Below are positions 1-8,280 of a DNA stretch of 28,094 bases, piece after piece. This stretch comes from Sulfidibacterium sp046706345. Lineage in GTDB: Bacteria > Bacteroidota > Bacteroidia > Bacteroidales > F082. A program made the position numbers and the translations under genes. The stretch is taken from contig JBJKPL010000184.1 in the NCBI GenBank assembly GCA_046706345.1, forward strand, positions 1 to 28,094, written 5' to 3'. Below the pieces are notes generated by a model. It ran no database searches. It was not told the origin of the DNA and was given only the letters and a program-made list of their open reading frames with translations. Within the stretch, counting starts at the first letter, position 1. Each line of letters starts with the position of its first letter.

Positions 1-1371
1 AAGGATATAAAGCATCCTGCCACTGTCCCCGGAAATACACTTTTCTCTAATGCCGAAAAAAACCTTTCTGACTGGGATGCAGATATCAATGTGAATAATA
101 ATGATTTTGACCTCTGGGCTCAATATATGACCGAAACAACCTATACTGATGAAGCCAATTACAACATCACCAGTAGGGGCGTTTCGCAACGTGCCTGGGC
201 TCATGATTATGTCAGTGTACTGGAAAACCTGAAACGTGCTGACTCTCTTATCAAAGGAGAAACCACAGCTACCGCTTCGGAGGCCGCTGCATTGAAAAAC
301 ACACTGACCATCATCGATATTCAGGCCTGCTATCAGTGGGATCAGATGGATACCTTGTGGGGTAACATTCCTTACACCAAAGCGTTGAATATCGATAATT
401 CGTTGCCCGCTTACGACGATGCTGCTACCATTCATGCCGACCTTATTAAGCGCGTTACGGCTGATATCGCCGCTTTGGATGTAAGCAACGGCAGCTTCGG
501 TTCCGCTGACATTATCTATGGTGGAGACGTTTCTATGTGGAAAGCTTTTGCTAACGGACTGTTGGTTAAATTGGGGATCCAGATCGCCGATTTCGATGCA
601 ACGGCCGCTACCAACGCCATCAAAGCCGGTATGGACGGTGCCATTTCATCTGCTGATGGAAATGCCATGTTCCAGTACCTGGGCGGTGTTCCGAACGAAA
701 ACCCGTTGAACGACAACCTCGTACTCAGTGGACGTAAAGACTATGTGGCTGCCAATACCATTATTGACGCCATGACCAGTCTGAATGACCCGCGTCTGCC
801 TTTGTACTGGGATCAGAATATGGGTGCCGATACTTATTTGGGTGGTACTTACGGTGCAGCTTCGGCTTATCCCAATTATACCCATATTAACCCGAATATC
901 GCCAACGACGGTGCATTCCCGCATCCTTTGATGACTTATTCTGAAATTCAGTTCTACCTGGCAGAAGCAGCTGCTCGCGGATTGATCTCCGGTGATGCCG
1001 CTACTTACTACAACAACGCTGTTACCGCATCCATTGAATTCTGGGGTGGTACCGCTGCCCAGGCCACGACTTATCTGGCTCAGGCCAACGTGATGTACGA
1101 TCAGGCCAACTGGAAACAGCTGATCGGTACCCAGGCCTGGATTTCCTTCTTCACCAGATGGTACCTGGCATGGACTGAATGGCGCAGACTGGATTTCCCC
1201 ATGTTGAATGAGCCCCCGAACATTTACGGGTCTACGAAGACCTTCCCGTTCCGGTATCCTTATCCGACAAACGAACAGACGCTGAACGAATCCAACTGGA
1301 AGGCTGCAGTTTCTGCTCAGGGATTCAGTGCTGATGATATGAATCAGAAACTCTATTGGGATAAAAACTAA
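1..1371 (+). CDS. SusD/RagB-like nutrient-binding outer membrane lipoprotein (5' truncated by window)
   Basis: The frame is open from base 1 and stops at 1371, giving about 456 residues with no N-terminus, so the signal peptide and lipobox lie outside the window. The sequence has the look of the SusD-like_2 group: a helix-rich N-terminal half with a segment reading DTLWGNIPYTKALN, which matches the conserved 'GDIPYSEA' region, and a Trp/Tyr-rich C-terminal half with WRRLDFP and FPFRYPYPTNE near the end. Proteins of this family sit on the cell surface next to a SusC-type TonB-dependent receptor and capture oligosaccharides or peptides. The SusC partner would be expected just upstream, beyond the window edge. 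The substrate cannot be read from the sequence. A strong terminator follows at once, so this is the last gene of its operon. Confidence 0.88.
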   Translation, partial: KDIKHPATVPGNTLFSNAEKNLSDWDADINVNNNDFDLWAQYMTETTYTDEANYNITSRGVSQRAWAHDYVSVLENLKRADSLIKGETTATASEAAALKNTLTIIDIQACYQWDQMDTLWGNIPYTKALNIDNSLPAYDDAATIHADLIKRVTADIAALDVSNGSFGSADIIYGGDVSMWKAFANGLLVKLGIQIADFDATAATNAIKAGMDGAISSADGNAMFQYLGGVPNENPLNDNLVLSGRKDYVAANTIIDAMTSLNDPRLPLYWDQNMGADTYLGGTYGAASAYPNYTHINPNIANDGAFPHPLMTYSEIQFYLAEAAARGLISGDAATYYNNAVTASIEFWGGTAAQATTYLAQANVMYDQANWKQLIGTQAWISFFTRWYLAWTEWRRLDFPMLNEPPNIYGSTKTFPFRYPYPTNEQTLNESNWKAAVSAQGFSADDMNQKLYWDKN

Positions 1372-1386
1372 TTTTTCCCCGATCAT

Positions 1387-1419
1387 AAAAAAGGGCTGCC
1401 GTTAGGCGGCCCTTTTTTT
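1387..1419 (+). terminator. Rho-independent terminator after the SusD-like gene
   Basis: An A-run (1387-1392) is followed by GGGCTGCC, loop GTTA, GGCGGCCC and seven T. The stem is 8 bp with one G-U wobble, extended by the A/T runs. It lies 15 bases after the SusD-like stop codon and separates that gene from the protease gene. Confidence 0.9.
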
Positions 1420-1444
1420 ATGCATAAAATCAGGTTTATTTTGC

Positions 1445-1452
1445 TAAATTTG
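1445..1452 (+). promoter_or_regulatory. Bacteroidota -7 box upstream of the S8 protease
   Basis: TAAATTTG fits the Bacteroidota sigma-ABfr consensus TAnnTTTG. It lies 38 bases before the ATG at 1491 and after the terminator, so the protease has its own promoter. No clear -33 TTG was seen. Confidence 0.55.
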
Positions 1453-1490
1453 AGGGTTCGGGATTTTATAAATTAATTTCTTTACCCTTT

Positions 1491-4370
1491 ATGAAAGCAC
1501 AGATAAACTTTCTCGCTTCCCTTTTGTTCCTTTTTGCCGGAATCAGCATTACCCAGGCGCAAACTGTGGATCCGTCCGCTATTGACGGCGAAATCTATTT
1601 TCAGTTGAAGGCTTCTGCTCCGGTGATCACAGGAACCCAGAAAGGAACTCTGGCCGTTGACCAGGTGGCTTTCCTTGATGCCCTCAAAAGCACTTATCAG
1701 ATAACCCAGGTGGAGCGACCGTTTTACAAGGCCAACGATGCCAAACTGCAACGAACCTATCTACTGCATTTTAAAGATATTCATGCTGTCGACTGCCTCA
1801 TTGGTGCGCTGGACAAAGACAGTACGGTGGCTTACGCCGAAAAAGCCCCGTTGTTCCGGATCTTCTATTCTCCGAATGATACTTATTTTAAAAGCACATC
1901 AGCCTACAATTGGTATCTGGGTGTGATCCAGGCCGCCCGGGCCTGGGACATTCAAAAAGGGGATTCTGCCATCAAAATTGCCATTGTCGACAACGCCGTG
2001 GATGTCAACCATCCCGACCTGAAAAATAAGATCGTAGGCGAGGTGGACCTTGCCAATGGCGATACGGATCCTTCACCGCCAAAGCAAACCATCGACTGGT
2101 CCCATGGCACGCATACCTCCGGTTTGGCCGGCGCCGAAACCGATAACGGGATCGGAATTGCTTCCATCGGCTTTAAGGTGAGCCTGCTGGCAGTGAAAAT
2201 TGCACCGGATACCTCCGACGGAACACGTATGTATTACGGCTATCAGGGGATTGTATGGGCCGCCGATCATGGCGCCAAAGTCATGAACCTTTCCTGGGGC
2301 GGTTCCGGATATTATCAGACCGGGCAGGATGTCGTAAATTACGCGTATAATAAGGGATGTGTTATTGTGGCCTCCGCCGGCAACGATGGGAACAGCAACG
2401 TGACTTATCCCGCGGCTTATCATCATGTGATTGCCGTTGCCGCAACCAATTCCGATGATACCAAAGCGTCTTTTTCTCAATATGGCAGCTTCGTGGATGT
2501 TTGTGCTCCAGGAGGTTCCGATAATAATGGCTTTGGTATTTTTAGTACCGTCGACGAATTATCTGCTCAGTATGGCTATATGGAAGGGACTTCGATGTCA
2601 AGTCCCATCGTGGCGGGATTATGCGGGTTGATGTTGTCGGAAGATTCCCTGCTGACACCCGAAAAACTGGAAGCCATTTTAAAAGCCACCTGCGACAACA
2701 TCGATGCTGAAAATCCGGCGTATGTCGGCAAACTTGGCGCCGGCAGGGTGGATGCCTATAAAGCCCTGGTGGCTGTTCAGGACAGCCTGGCCAAGCAGAC
2801 GATCGTGGCAGACTTTCAGGCCAGTTCCGTATCAGTGCCGGAAGGGGGGACGGTGAATTTTACAGACAAATCCACCGGCAGTCCCACGTCCTGGAGCTGG
2901 ACGTTCCAGGGCGGAACGCCGTCCTCGTCCACCCAGCAAAATCCTTCCGATATCTTATATTCCAATCCCGGAACCTACCAGGTGAGCCTCACCGTATCGG
3001 ACGGAACTCACAGCAATACCGAAACCAAGACCAATTTTATTGTCGTTTATCCACTGGTTTCCGGGGCCTGGCTGCCGCAGGCGACAGGCTTTACAACCCA
3101 AAGTCGTGGTATCGATCATATTTGCATCGTCAGTCCCGATGTGGTCTGGGCCAATGCTTATGATGGTTCGGGCAACGGGGCCAATATCCTGGAGTTCACC
3201 AAAACTACCGACGGTGGCAATTCCTGGAGCCCCGGAATCTATACCGGTGTCCCATCCTCCTGCACCGTTTCGGATATTTTCGCTACCAGCGACACCCATG
3301 CCTGGATCGCAACCTATCTGAATTCTACGTCCTCACCCACCACCAATCAAGGGATCTATGTGACCACCGATGGCGGGACCTCCTGGACCCAGCAGACGAC
3401 GGCCGATTTCAGCAACGCTTCTTCATTTCCGGATGGGGTTTATTTCTGGGATGATACTCATGGTTTGTGCTTTGGCGATCCCGTCAACGGACATTTCCAG
3501 ATCTATACCACCACCAACGGGGGAACCACCTGGAATGCCGTTCCGACTGCGAATATTCCGCTTTCCATGAGCGGCGAATACGGATATACGGGTTTGTTAT
3601 CGGCTTATGGCGATTCCACGCTTTGGTTTGGAACCAACAAAGGGCGCGTTTTCAAGACTTCCGACCGCGGGCAGCATTGGAGTGCCAGCACGACCGGTAT
3701 GACCGAAGTGACAACCCTGGGTTTCCACGACGACAGCGTGGGGGTCGCCACCTATGTGGCTACCGATAACTCCGGCAACATCTCCGATTCGGCCATGGTG
3801 AAGACCACCGATGGCGGAACCACCTGGACTCCGGTCAGCACTGCTGATCCTTATTTTAAATCGGATGTGGCGGTGGTTCCCAACGCCCGCGGCATGCTTG
3901 TGACCACAGGCATTTCACAAACCCTGTCCAAAAACGGATCGTCCTATTCGCTGGATGAAGGCAAAACCTGGACCCAGTTGGATGACAGCGTCCAGTACAC
4001 CACCGTGAAGTTTTACAGCAGCTCGGTGGGATGGGCCGGCGGTTTCAACGAAAACTCCACTTCCCGTGGGATATGGAAGTGGCTCGGGATCCCAACCGGG
4101 GTCTCGGAACTTCCGGTGAATGGCATCAACATCAAAGTCTATCCCAATCCGTCCGCCGGGAGGGTCCATTTTATCATTCCCAACAATGAAATAGTCTCAG
4201 GCATTTCCATTTATAACCTCGAGGGGAAACTCGTGAGCCGTCTCGTAAACAACCAGGGCGCATCAGGACAGGATTTTGTAATGAATCTCCAAAATCTTTC
4301 CCGTGGCGTCTATGTGGCCGTGGTAAAGACAAAGAAGGGTGTCAGTAGGATCAAACTGGTGTTGCAATAA
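1491..4370 (+). CDS. Secreted subtilisin-like (S8) serine protease with PKD, Asp-box repeats and T9SS sorting domain
   Basis: This is a 959-residue secreted endopeptidase. Residues 1-24 form a signal peptide ending in ITQAQ. Residues about 25-130 look like an inhibitory propeptide. The peptidase domain (about 135-430) has Asp167 (IAIVDNAVD), His205 (SHGTHTSG), oxyanion Asn298 (ASAGNDG) and Ser368 (GTSMSSP), so all catalytic residues are present. A PKD domain follows at about 438-520. Residues 525-855 carry six Asp-box motifs (such as TTDGGTTW) near residues 574, 627, 676, 724, 774 and 823, about 50 residues apart, as in a BNR/Ycf48-type beta-propeller. The last 80 residues, starting VYPNPSAGRV and ending GVYVAVVKTKKGVSRIKLVLQ, are a type A Por-secretion sorting domain, so the protein should cross the outer membrane by the type IX system and be anchored or released. 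The Asp motif reads DNA rather than the usual DTG, a tolerated variation. Confidence 0.93.
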   Translation: MKAQINFLASLLFLFAGISITQAQTVDPSAIDGEIYFQLKASAPVITGTQKGTLAVDQVAFLDALKSTYQITQVERPFYKANDAKLQRTYLLHFKDIHAVDCLIGALDKDSTVAYAEKAPLFRIFYSPNDTYFKSTSAYNWYLGVIQAARAWDIQKGDSAIKIAIVDNAVDVNHPDLKNKIVGEVDLANGDTDPSPPKQTIDWSHGTHTSGLAGAETDNGIGIASIGFKVSLLAVKIAPDTSDGTRMYYGYQGIVWAADHGAKVMNLSWGGSGYYQTGQDVVNYAYNKGCVIVASAGNDGNSNVTYPAAYHHVIAVAATNSDDTKASFSQYGSFVDVCAPGGSDNNGFGIFSTVDELSAQYGYMEGTSMSSPIVAGLCGLMLSEDSLLTPEKLEAILKATCDNIDAENPAYVGKLGAGRVDAYKALVAVQDSLAKQTIVADFQASSVSVPEGGTVNFTDKSTGSPTSWSWTFQGGTPSSSTQQNPSDILYSNPGTYQVSLTVSDGTHSNTETKTNFIVVYPLVSGAWLPQATGFTTQSRGIDHICIVSPDVVWANAYDGSGNGANILEFTKTTDGGNSWSPGIYTGVPSSCTVSDIFATSDTHAWIATYLNSTSSPTTNQGIYVTTDGGTSWTQQTTADFSNASSFPDGVYFWDDTHGLCFGDPVNGHFQIYTTTNGGTTWNAVPTANIPLSMSGEYGYTGLLSAYGDSTLWFGTNKGRVFKTSDRGQHWSASTTGMTEVTTLGFHDDSVGVATYVATDNSGNISDSAMVKTTDGGTTWTPVSTADPYFKSDVAVVPNARGMLVTTGISQTLSKNGSSYSLDEGKTWTQLDDSVQYTTVKFYSSSVGWAGGFNENSTSRGIWKWLGIPTGVSELPVNGINIKVYPNPSAGRVHFIIPNNEIVSGISIYNLEGKLVSRLVNNQGASGQDFVMNLQNLSRGVYVAVVKTKKGVSRIKLVLQ

Positions 4371-4441
4371 AAAATAATTGTTTATCAGGAGGTTAGAATG
4401 ACTTTCGATAAATAAAAAGAGGAGAGAAACGATCCTCAGAA

Positions 4442-4482
4442 AATTTCCTGCTTAGGAAAATTATTTTCCTAAGCAGGAAATT
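4442..4482. terminator. Bidirectional terminator hairpin between convergent genes
   Basis: A perfect 19-bp inverted repeat (4442-4460 and 4464-4482) has a 3-base loop TTA. A T-rich run follows on the plus side (4486-4490), and an A-run precedes it, which is a T-run on the minus strand. It sits between the stop codons of the plus-strand protease (4370) and the minus-strand M23 gene (4553). The rest of this 182-bp gap holds no gene. Confidence 0.8.
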
Positions 4483-4552
4483 ATATTTTTCACGTGAGGA
4501 AATTTTTTTTTCACCGCAGGGAATTTCTGTCCCCGGGTCCGCTTCCCCGGAA

Positions 4553-5794
4553 TTACAGGGAATCCAGCATCGGCATATACTTCCTGACCAGTGAGTCGAA
4601 GGCCGGTTTGTAGGCTTTCTGGATGGGGTTGGAAGGTGGTGATTTCAGCTTCAGGGGATTAATAGCCCGTCCGTCCTTGAAAACACGGAAATCCAGATGC
4701 GGACCGGTCGCCAGGCCAGTCATCCCGACATAGCCGATCACCTGATCCTGTTTGACATGAACACCGACGTGAATCCCTCGCGCAAATCGGCTTAAATGGG
4801 CATACTGGGTGGTATAAATGCTGTTGTGCCGTATGCGGATGTAATTACCACCCCCCAAACGCTGATATCCTTTGGCAGAAATCACCCCGTCACCCAGGGC
4901 ATGCACCGGCGTTCCGGTAGGAGCGGCATAATCCACGCCGTGATGGGGGCGGAAGATCTTTAAAATAGGCTCCCAGCGCCGATTGGAAAAGTGCGAACTG
5001 ATGCGGGTATATTTCAGGGGTGCTTTCAGAAAAGCACGCTGCAGGCTCTTCCCGTGTTCATCAAAGTAAGCCCATTTGCCGTTTTGCTGGAAATCAAAAG
5101 CGTAATAATTTTCCCCTTCATGAATGAAGTCAGCGGCCAGGATCTGTCCCAATCCGGCATATTTCCCGTCCACATAAAGTTTTCGGTAAATAACCTTGTA
5201 TTGGTCTTCAGGTTTGAGCTCAAAGAAATCGATGTTCCAGGCGTAAATTTCCGACAAGCGCACCGCCAGGGCAATGTCGTCGTCGTTATCCTGAATGGCA
5301 TTCCAGAAAGAAGTCTTGATCACACCTACCGAATTGGCCAGCTTTCGTTCGATGGGTTTTTGTCCCAATTCCGCTGTCACGGTATCGTACAGCTTGTAAC
5401 GGACGTAGTTGGTGGGCGATTGTTCATAGACAAAATAGAGCGGCTTGGGAAGCGAATCCTTGGTGCAGATAATGGCATATTCATGGCCTTTTCTCATATC
5501 GCGCACATTGAAGGTATCCCGCGTATGACGCGCAATATAATCGATGATCTTATAGTCGACACCGTAAGGGATGAGGATATTCGATAAATACTGGTTCCGT
5601 TTTACTTTTCCATGGATCACCAACAGCGAATCGACGTTGATGCCGTACATCATTTTCGGTTTGGGTTTGGGCGCCACAGCAACCGGTTTTTCCGTTGCCG
5701 ATTTTTCTTTGTTGCCAAAACCCGAGCAGGAGGTTAGAAAAGTGGAAGCCAGGATAGCGAAAGCCAGGATATAGATGCGATTTTTCAATATCAT
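4553..5794 (-). CDS. M23 family (LytM-like) peptidoglycan endopeptidase, lipoprotein
   Basis: This 413-residue protein is a predicted zinc endopeptidase that cuts peptide cross-bridges in peptidoglycan. The N-terminus is a lipoprotein signal with lipobox LTSC and lipidated Cys23, so it is membrane-anchored. Residues about 50-270 form an OapA/LysM-like and SH3-like region as in MepM-type enzymes. The M23 core (about 275-390) shows His284-x3-Asp288 (HHGVD), the helper His333 (YAHLS) and His366 in GPHLDF. The usual second His of HxH is Asp368 here, which replaces the standard third zinc ligand. The start is chosen at the ATG at 5794: the longer frame begins with TTG inside a -7 promoter box, and only the shorter start places the lipobox correctly. 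It is the last minus-strand gene before a shared bidirectional terminator. Confidence 0.9.
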   Translation of the reverse strand: MILKNRIYILAFAILASTFLTSCSGFGNKEKSATEKPVAVAPKPKPKMMYGINVDSLLVIHGKVKRNQYLSNILIPYGVDYKIIDYIARHTRDTFNVRDMRKGHEYAIICTKDSLPKPLYFVYEQSPTNYVRYKLYDTVTAELGQKPIERKLANSVGVIKTSFWNAIQDNDDDIALAVRLSEIYAWNIDFFELKPEDQYKVIYRKLYVDGKYAGLGQILAADFIHEGENYYAFDFQQNGKWAYFDEHGKSLQRAFLKAPLKYTRISSHFSNRRWEPILKIFRPHHGVDYAAPTGTPVHALGDGVISAKGYQRLGGGNYIRIRHNSIYTTQYAHLSRFARGIHVGVHVKQDQVIGYVGMTGLATGPHLDFRVFKDGRAINPLKLKSPPSNPIQKAYKPAFDSLVRKYMPMLDSL

Positions 5795-5827
5795 ATCGTG
5801 ATTCAGGTAAATCGTGAGACAAGGAGG

Positions 5828-5835
5828 CAAAATTA
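5828..5835 (-). promoter_or_regulatory. -7 box for the M23 lipoprotein gene
   Basis: On the minus strand this reads TAATTTTG, a match to TAnnTTTG, 33 bases before the chosen ATG. It overlaps the upstream TTG codon of the longer frame, which argues against that start. Confidence 0.55.
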
Positions 5836-5860
5836 AAAGAATTTGAATACCCTGATCCTT

Positions 5861-5894
5861 AAAAAAAAATAAAAGCCGGATCCAAAGAACCGGC
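5861..5894 (-). terminator. Rho-independent terminator after iorB (minus strand)
   Basis: On the minus strand GCCGG, a 10-base loop and CCGGC (5894-5890 and 5879-5875) are followed by TTTTATTTTTTTTT. The stem is short but GC-only and the T tract is long. It separates iorB from the downstream M23 gene. Confidence 0.75.
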
Positions 5895-5919
5895 CTTTAA
5901 ATAGGAAAGAGCTTAGAAT

Positions 5920-6507
5920 TTAACGATTCTGCTCATCGGCCGTCTCGCGGCCTTTTTTGAGGGCATTTAGGTTGAGTTCAATGATCGCCTGGCCCTTTTT
6001 CGCAAATAAGCTGCGGATGGCGTTTTCAAGCGATTCGTATTTTAATCCCAGATGGGGAGATGCGGCACCCAACACCACGATGTTGGCGGCTTTCACCGAC
6101 CCCAGGTCTTTGGCGATCTGATCCGCATCCAGGGTAATATGCCGTGGCAGCTTCCAGATCTCGGCCAGCACGGCCTCCAGATCGGGATAATTGGCAATGT
6201 TCTTGAACGGGTTGATGCTGGTGATCAACCAGCCGCTTTCGGTGTTCAGCATGTTGAAATACCGCAGCGACTCCAGGGGCTCTACCGACAGGATCATATC
6301 GGCCGATCCTTCCGGGATCAGGTCCGAAGCGATGGGTTGGGAAGACAGCCGCAAATGCGACTGAACGTCTCCGCCGCGCTGGCTCATCCCATGAACCTCT
6401 GCCTGTTTCAACTGATAACCTTCCGAAAGCGCCGCCATCCCGATCACAGTGGCAATGGTCAAAATTCCCTGTCCGCCGACGCCGCTTAAAATGATGTCTT
6501 TTTTCAT
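5920..6507 (-). CDS. iorB: Indolepyruvate oxidoreductase beta subunit IorB
   Basis: This 195-residue protein is the beta (gamma-domain) subunit of 2-keto acid:acceptor oxidoreductase, which oxidatively decarboxylates aryl pyruvates from Trp, Phe and Tyr to aryl-acetyl-CoA. The N-terminus has the family glycine motif SGVGGQGILT (residues 8-17), followed by the conserved HGMSQRGGDVQSHLRL segment. The start at 6507 (MKKDIILSG) is chosen because it fits the family; a start at 6558 would add 17 lysine-rich residues and overlap iorA. It begins 13 bases after the iorA stop, so the two are one operon and their products form the enzyme. Confidence 0.93.
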   Translation of the reverse strand: MKKDIILSGVGGQGILTIATVIGMAALSEGYQLKQAEVHGMSQRGGDVQSHLRLSSQPIASDLIPEGSADMILSVEPLESLRYFNMLNTESGWLITSINPFKNIANYPDLEAVLAEIWKLPRHITLDADQIAKDLGSVKAANIVVLGAASPHLGLKYESLENAIRSLFAKKGQAIIELNLNALKKGRETADEQNR

Positions 6508-6520
6508 GATGATTGATTTT

Positions 6521-8149
6521 TTAGGCGACAGTCTCTGTGCCTTCGTTTTTTTTGGCATGTTTCTGTTTCATTCTCCGCGACAGTGTCTGGATGCATTCGC
6601 GCCGGGCAATGATGACGGAAACGCCATCGTACTGTATTTCTTCCCGGAACACCTTGACATTCTCTTCGTGAAACCTGCGCAGCGGGGTCACTATCCGGAT
6701 GTGGTGTTCTTCTACCCCCAGCCCCCTGGCAATGTCTTCGAGGCGGCCCAACGCAGCGGAATCCTGTCCGCCGGTCATGGCTGTGGTGGCATTGTCCATG
6801 ATGACGACGGTGACGGGCACTTTGCGGATCACCGCATCCAGCAGGCCGGTCATACCGGAATGGGTAAAAGTGGAGTCGCCGATGGCAGCGACTGCCGGCA
6901 CCAGACCGGCTTCTGCAGCCCCGACGGCCATGGTAATGGAGGCCCCCATATCCACGCAACTGTTGATGGATTCCAGCGGCGGCAGGGCGCTGAGGGTATA
7001 GCAACCGATGTCCGAGAAAACACGTCCCGGCGTATAGTCTTTCATGACGGCATTGAGGGCCTCAAAAGAATCCCAATGGGAGCAACCATCGCAAAGCAGC
7101 GGTGGTCTTGGTTGGATGACTGCAGGAATTTCAAAACCGCTGGAGACTTTTTTGCCCAATGCCTTGCCGGCCAGATTGGGATTCAGTTCACCGACCCGGG
7201 GTAGGGTGCCGTCCATTCTACCCAGGACGGGTTTTCCTTCGTCGAGGTAGCCGCGCAAAAGCTCCTCCACCACCGGATAACCTTCTTCCATCACCAGCAC
7301 CGAATCCACGGAGTCATAAAATGCTTTGATTTGTCCCCTGGACAGGGGATACTGGCTGACTTTCAAAACGGGGTAGGGAAGCTCTTCCTCTCTGAAATTC
7401 TCCATCAGATAATTGTAGGCGATGCCGCAGGCAATCACGCCCAGGCTGTGATCTTTCCCTTCAATTAAAGTGTTATTATCCGAAGTTTCGCTGTCTAGCA
7501 TGAAGGCCTGTTGTTTGCCTATCAAGCTGTTGTATCTTTTGCGGGCAATGCCGGGCAGCAGGATAAACTGTTTCAGGTCGCCGGGTAACCTGATCTCGTT
7601 TTGGGGAAGCAGGGCCTTCCGTGCCACCCCCGAGCGCGAGTGCGACAACCGGGTGGTGATCCGCAGCAAAACAGGGGTTCCGAATTTCTCCGAAAGTTCA
7701 AAACCGTAACGGGTCATATCGTAAGCTTCCTGCTGGTTCGAGGGTTCCAGCGTGGGGATCTGGGCAAACTTCCCGTAAAACCGTGAATCCTGTTCGTTTT
7801 GGGAGGAATGCATGGAAGGATCGTCGGCTGAAACGACCACCAGTCCGCCGTTGGCACCGGTGATAGCCGAATTGATAAAGGCATCTGCAGCCACATTCAA
7901 CCCGACGTGTTTCATGCACACCAGGGCCCGTTTTCCGGCATACGACATTCCGATAGCTGTCTCCATGGCCGTCTTCTCGTTGGCAGACCAAACCGAGGCA
8001 ATTTTTCTTTCCCGGGCTTCTGAAGAAGCCTGAATATATTCGGTGATCTCCGTGGAAGGAGTGCCGGGATAAGCAAAAACACCGGAGAGTCCTGCATCGA
8101 TGGCTCCCTGGGCAATTGCCTCATCTCCAAGTAATAATAATTTGTCCAT
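6521..8149 (-). CDS. iorA: Indolepyruvate oxidoreductase alpha subunit IorA (no ferredoxin domain)
   Basis: This 542-residue protein is the catalytic, thiamine diphosphate-binding subunit. The N-terminal pyrimidine-binding domain starts LLLGDEAIAQGAIDAG and has the AYPGTPSTEI motif (residues 26-35). The C-terminal pyrophosphate-binding domain shows CDGC at 353-356, GDS at 424-426 and the MDNATTAMTGGQDS segment at 451-464. The protein ends about 25 residues after RRECIQTLSRR with only one cysteine there. The two [4Fe-4S] ferredoxin-like clusters that close the longer archaeal IorA are absent. I recall that other Bacteroidota IorA proteins are similarly short (about 530 residues), so this is probably a lineage form rather than a truncation. 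It is transcribed first, followed by iorB. Confidence 0.94.
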   Translation of the reverse strand: MDKLLLLGDEAIAQGAIDAGLSGVFAYPGTPSTEITEYIQASSEARERKIASVWSANEKTAMETAIGMSYAGKRALVCMKHVGLNVAADAFINSAITGANGGLVVVSADDPSMHSSQNEQDSRFYGKFAQIPTLEPSNQQEAYDMTRYGFELSEKFGTPVLLRITTRLSHSRSGVARKALLPQNEIRLPGDLKQFILLPGIARKRYNSLIGKQQAFMLDSETSDNNTLIEGKDHSLGVIACGIAYNYLMENFREEELPYPVLKVSQYPLSRGQIKAFYDSVDSVLVMEEGYPVVEELLRGYLDEGKPVLGRMDGTLPRVGELNPNLAGKALGKKVSSGFEIPAVIQPRPPLLCDGCSHWDSFEALNAVMKDYTPGRVFSDIGCYTLSALPPLESINSCVDMGASITMAVGAAEAGLVPAVAAIGDSTFTHSGMTGLLDAVIRKVPVTVVIMDNATTAMTGGQDSAALGRLEDIARGLGVEEHHIRIVTPLRRFHEENVKVFREEIQYDGVSVIIARRECIQTLSRRMKQKHAKKNEGTETVA

Positions 8150-8165
8150 TCTGAGGGTGTTTTGT

Positions 8166-8194
8166 CAAATCTAAATCGTTTGCGAAATTACCAA
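8166..8194 (-). promoter_or_regulatory. Promoter of iorAB (-33 and -7 elements)
   Basis: On the minus strand TTGG (-33) is followed after 18 bases by TAGATTTG, a full TAnnTTTG match, 16 bases before the iorA ATG. This is one of the cleaner two-part promoters in the window. Confidence 0.65.
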
Positions 8195-8280
8195 TTTCAG
8201 CCGTTGCCGGGAAGGCCCCGGGGCAATCTATACTGATTTTAAATTGCTCAAAAAGGGTTACTTTTACAAAAAATTAAAAG

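Noticed and set aside
646..1386. 246-codon minus-strand frame opposite the SusD-like gene
   Set aside because: Antisense to a clear family member, runs into the terminator, and has no domain signal.
6449..7204. 251-codon plus-strand frame over iorA/iorB
   Set aside because: Antisense shadow of two confident genes.
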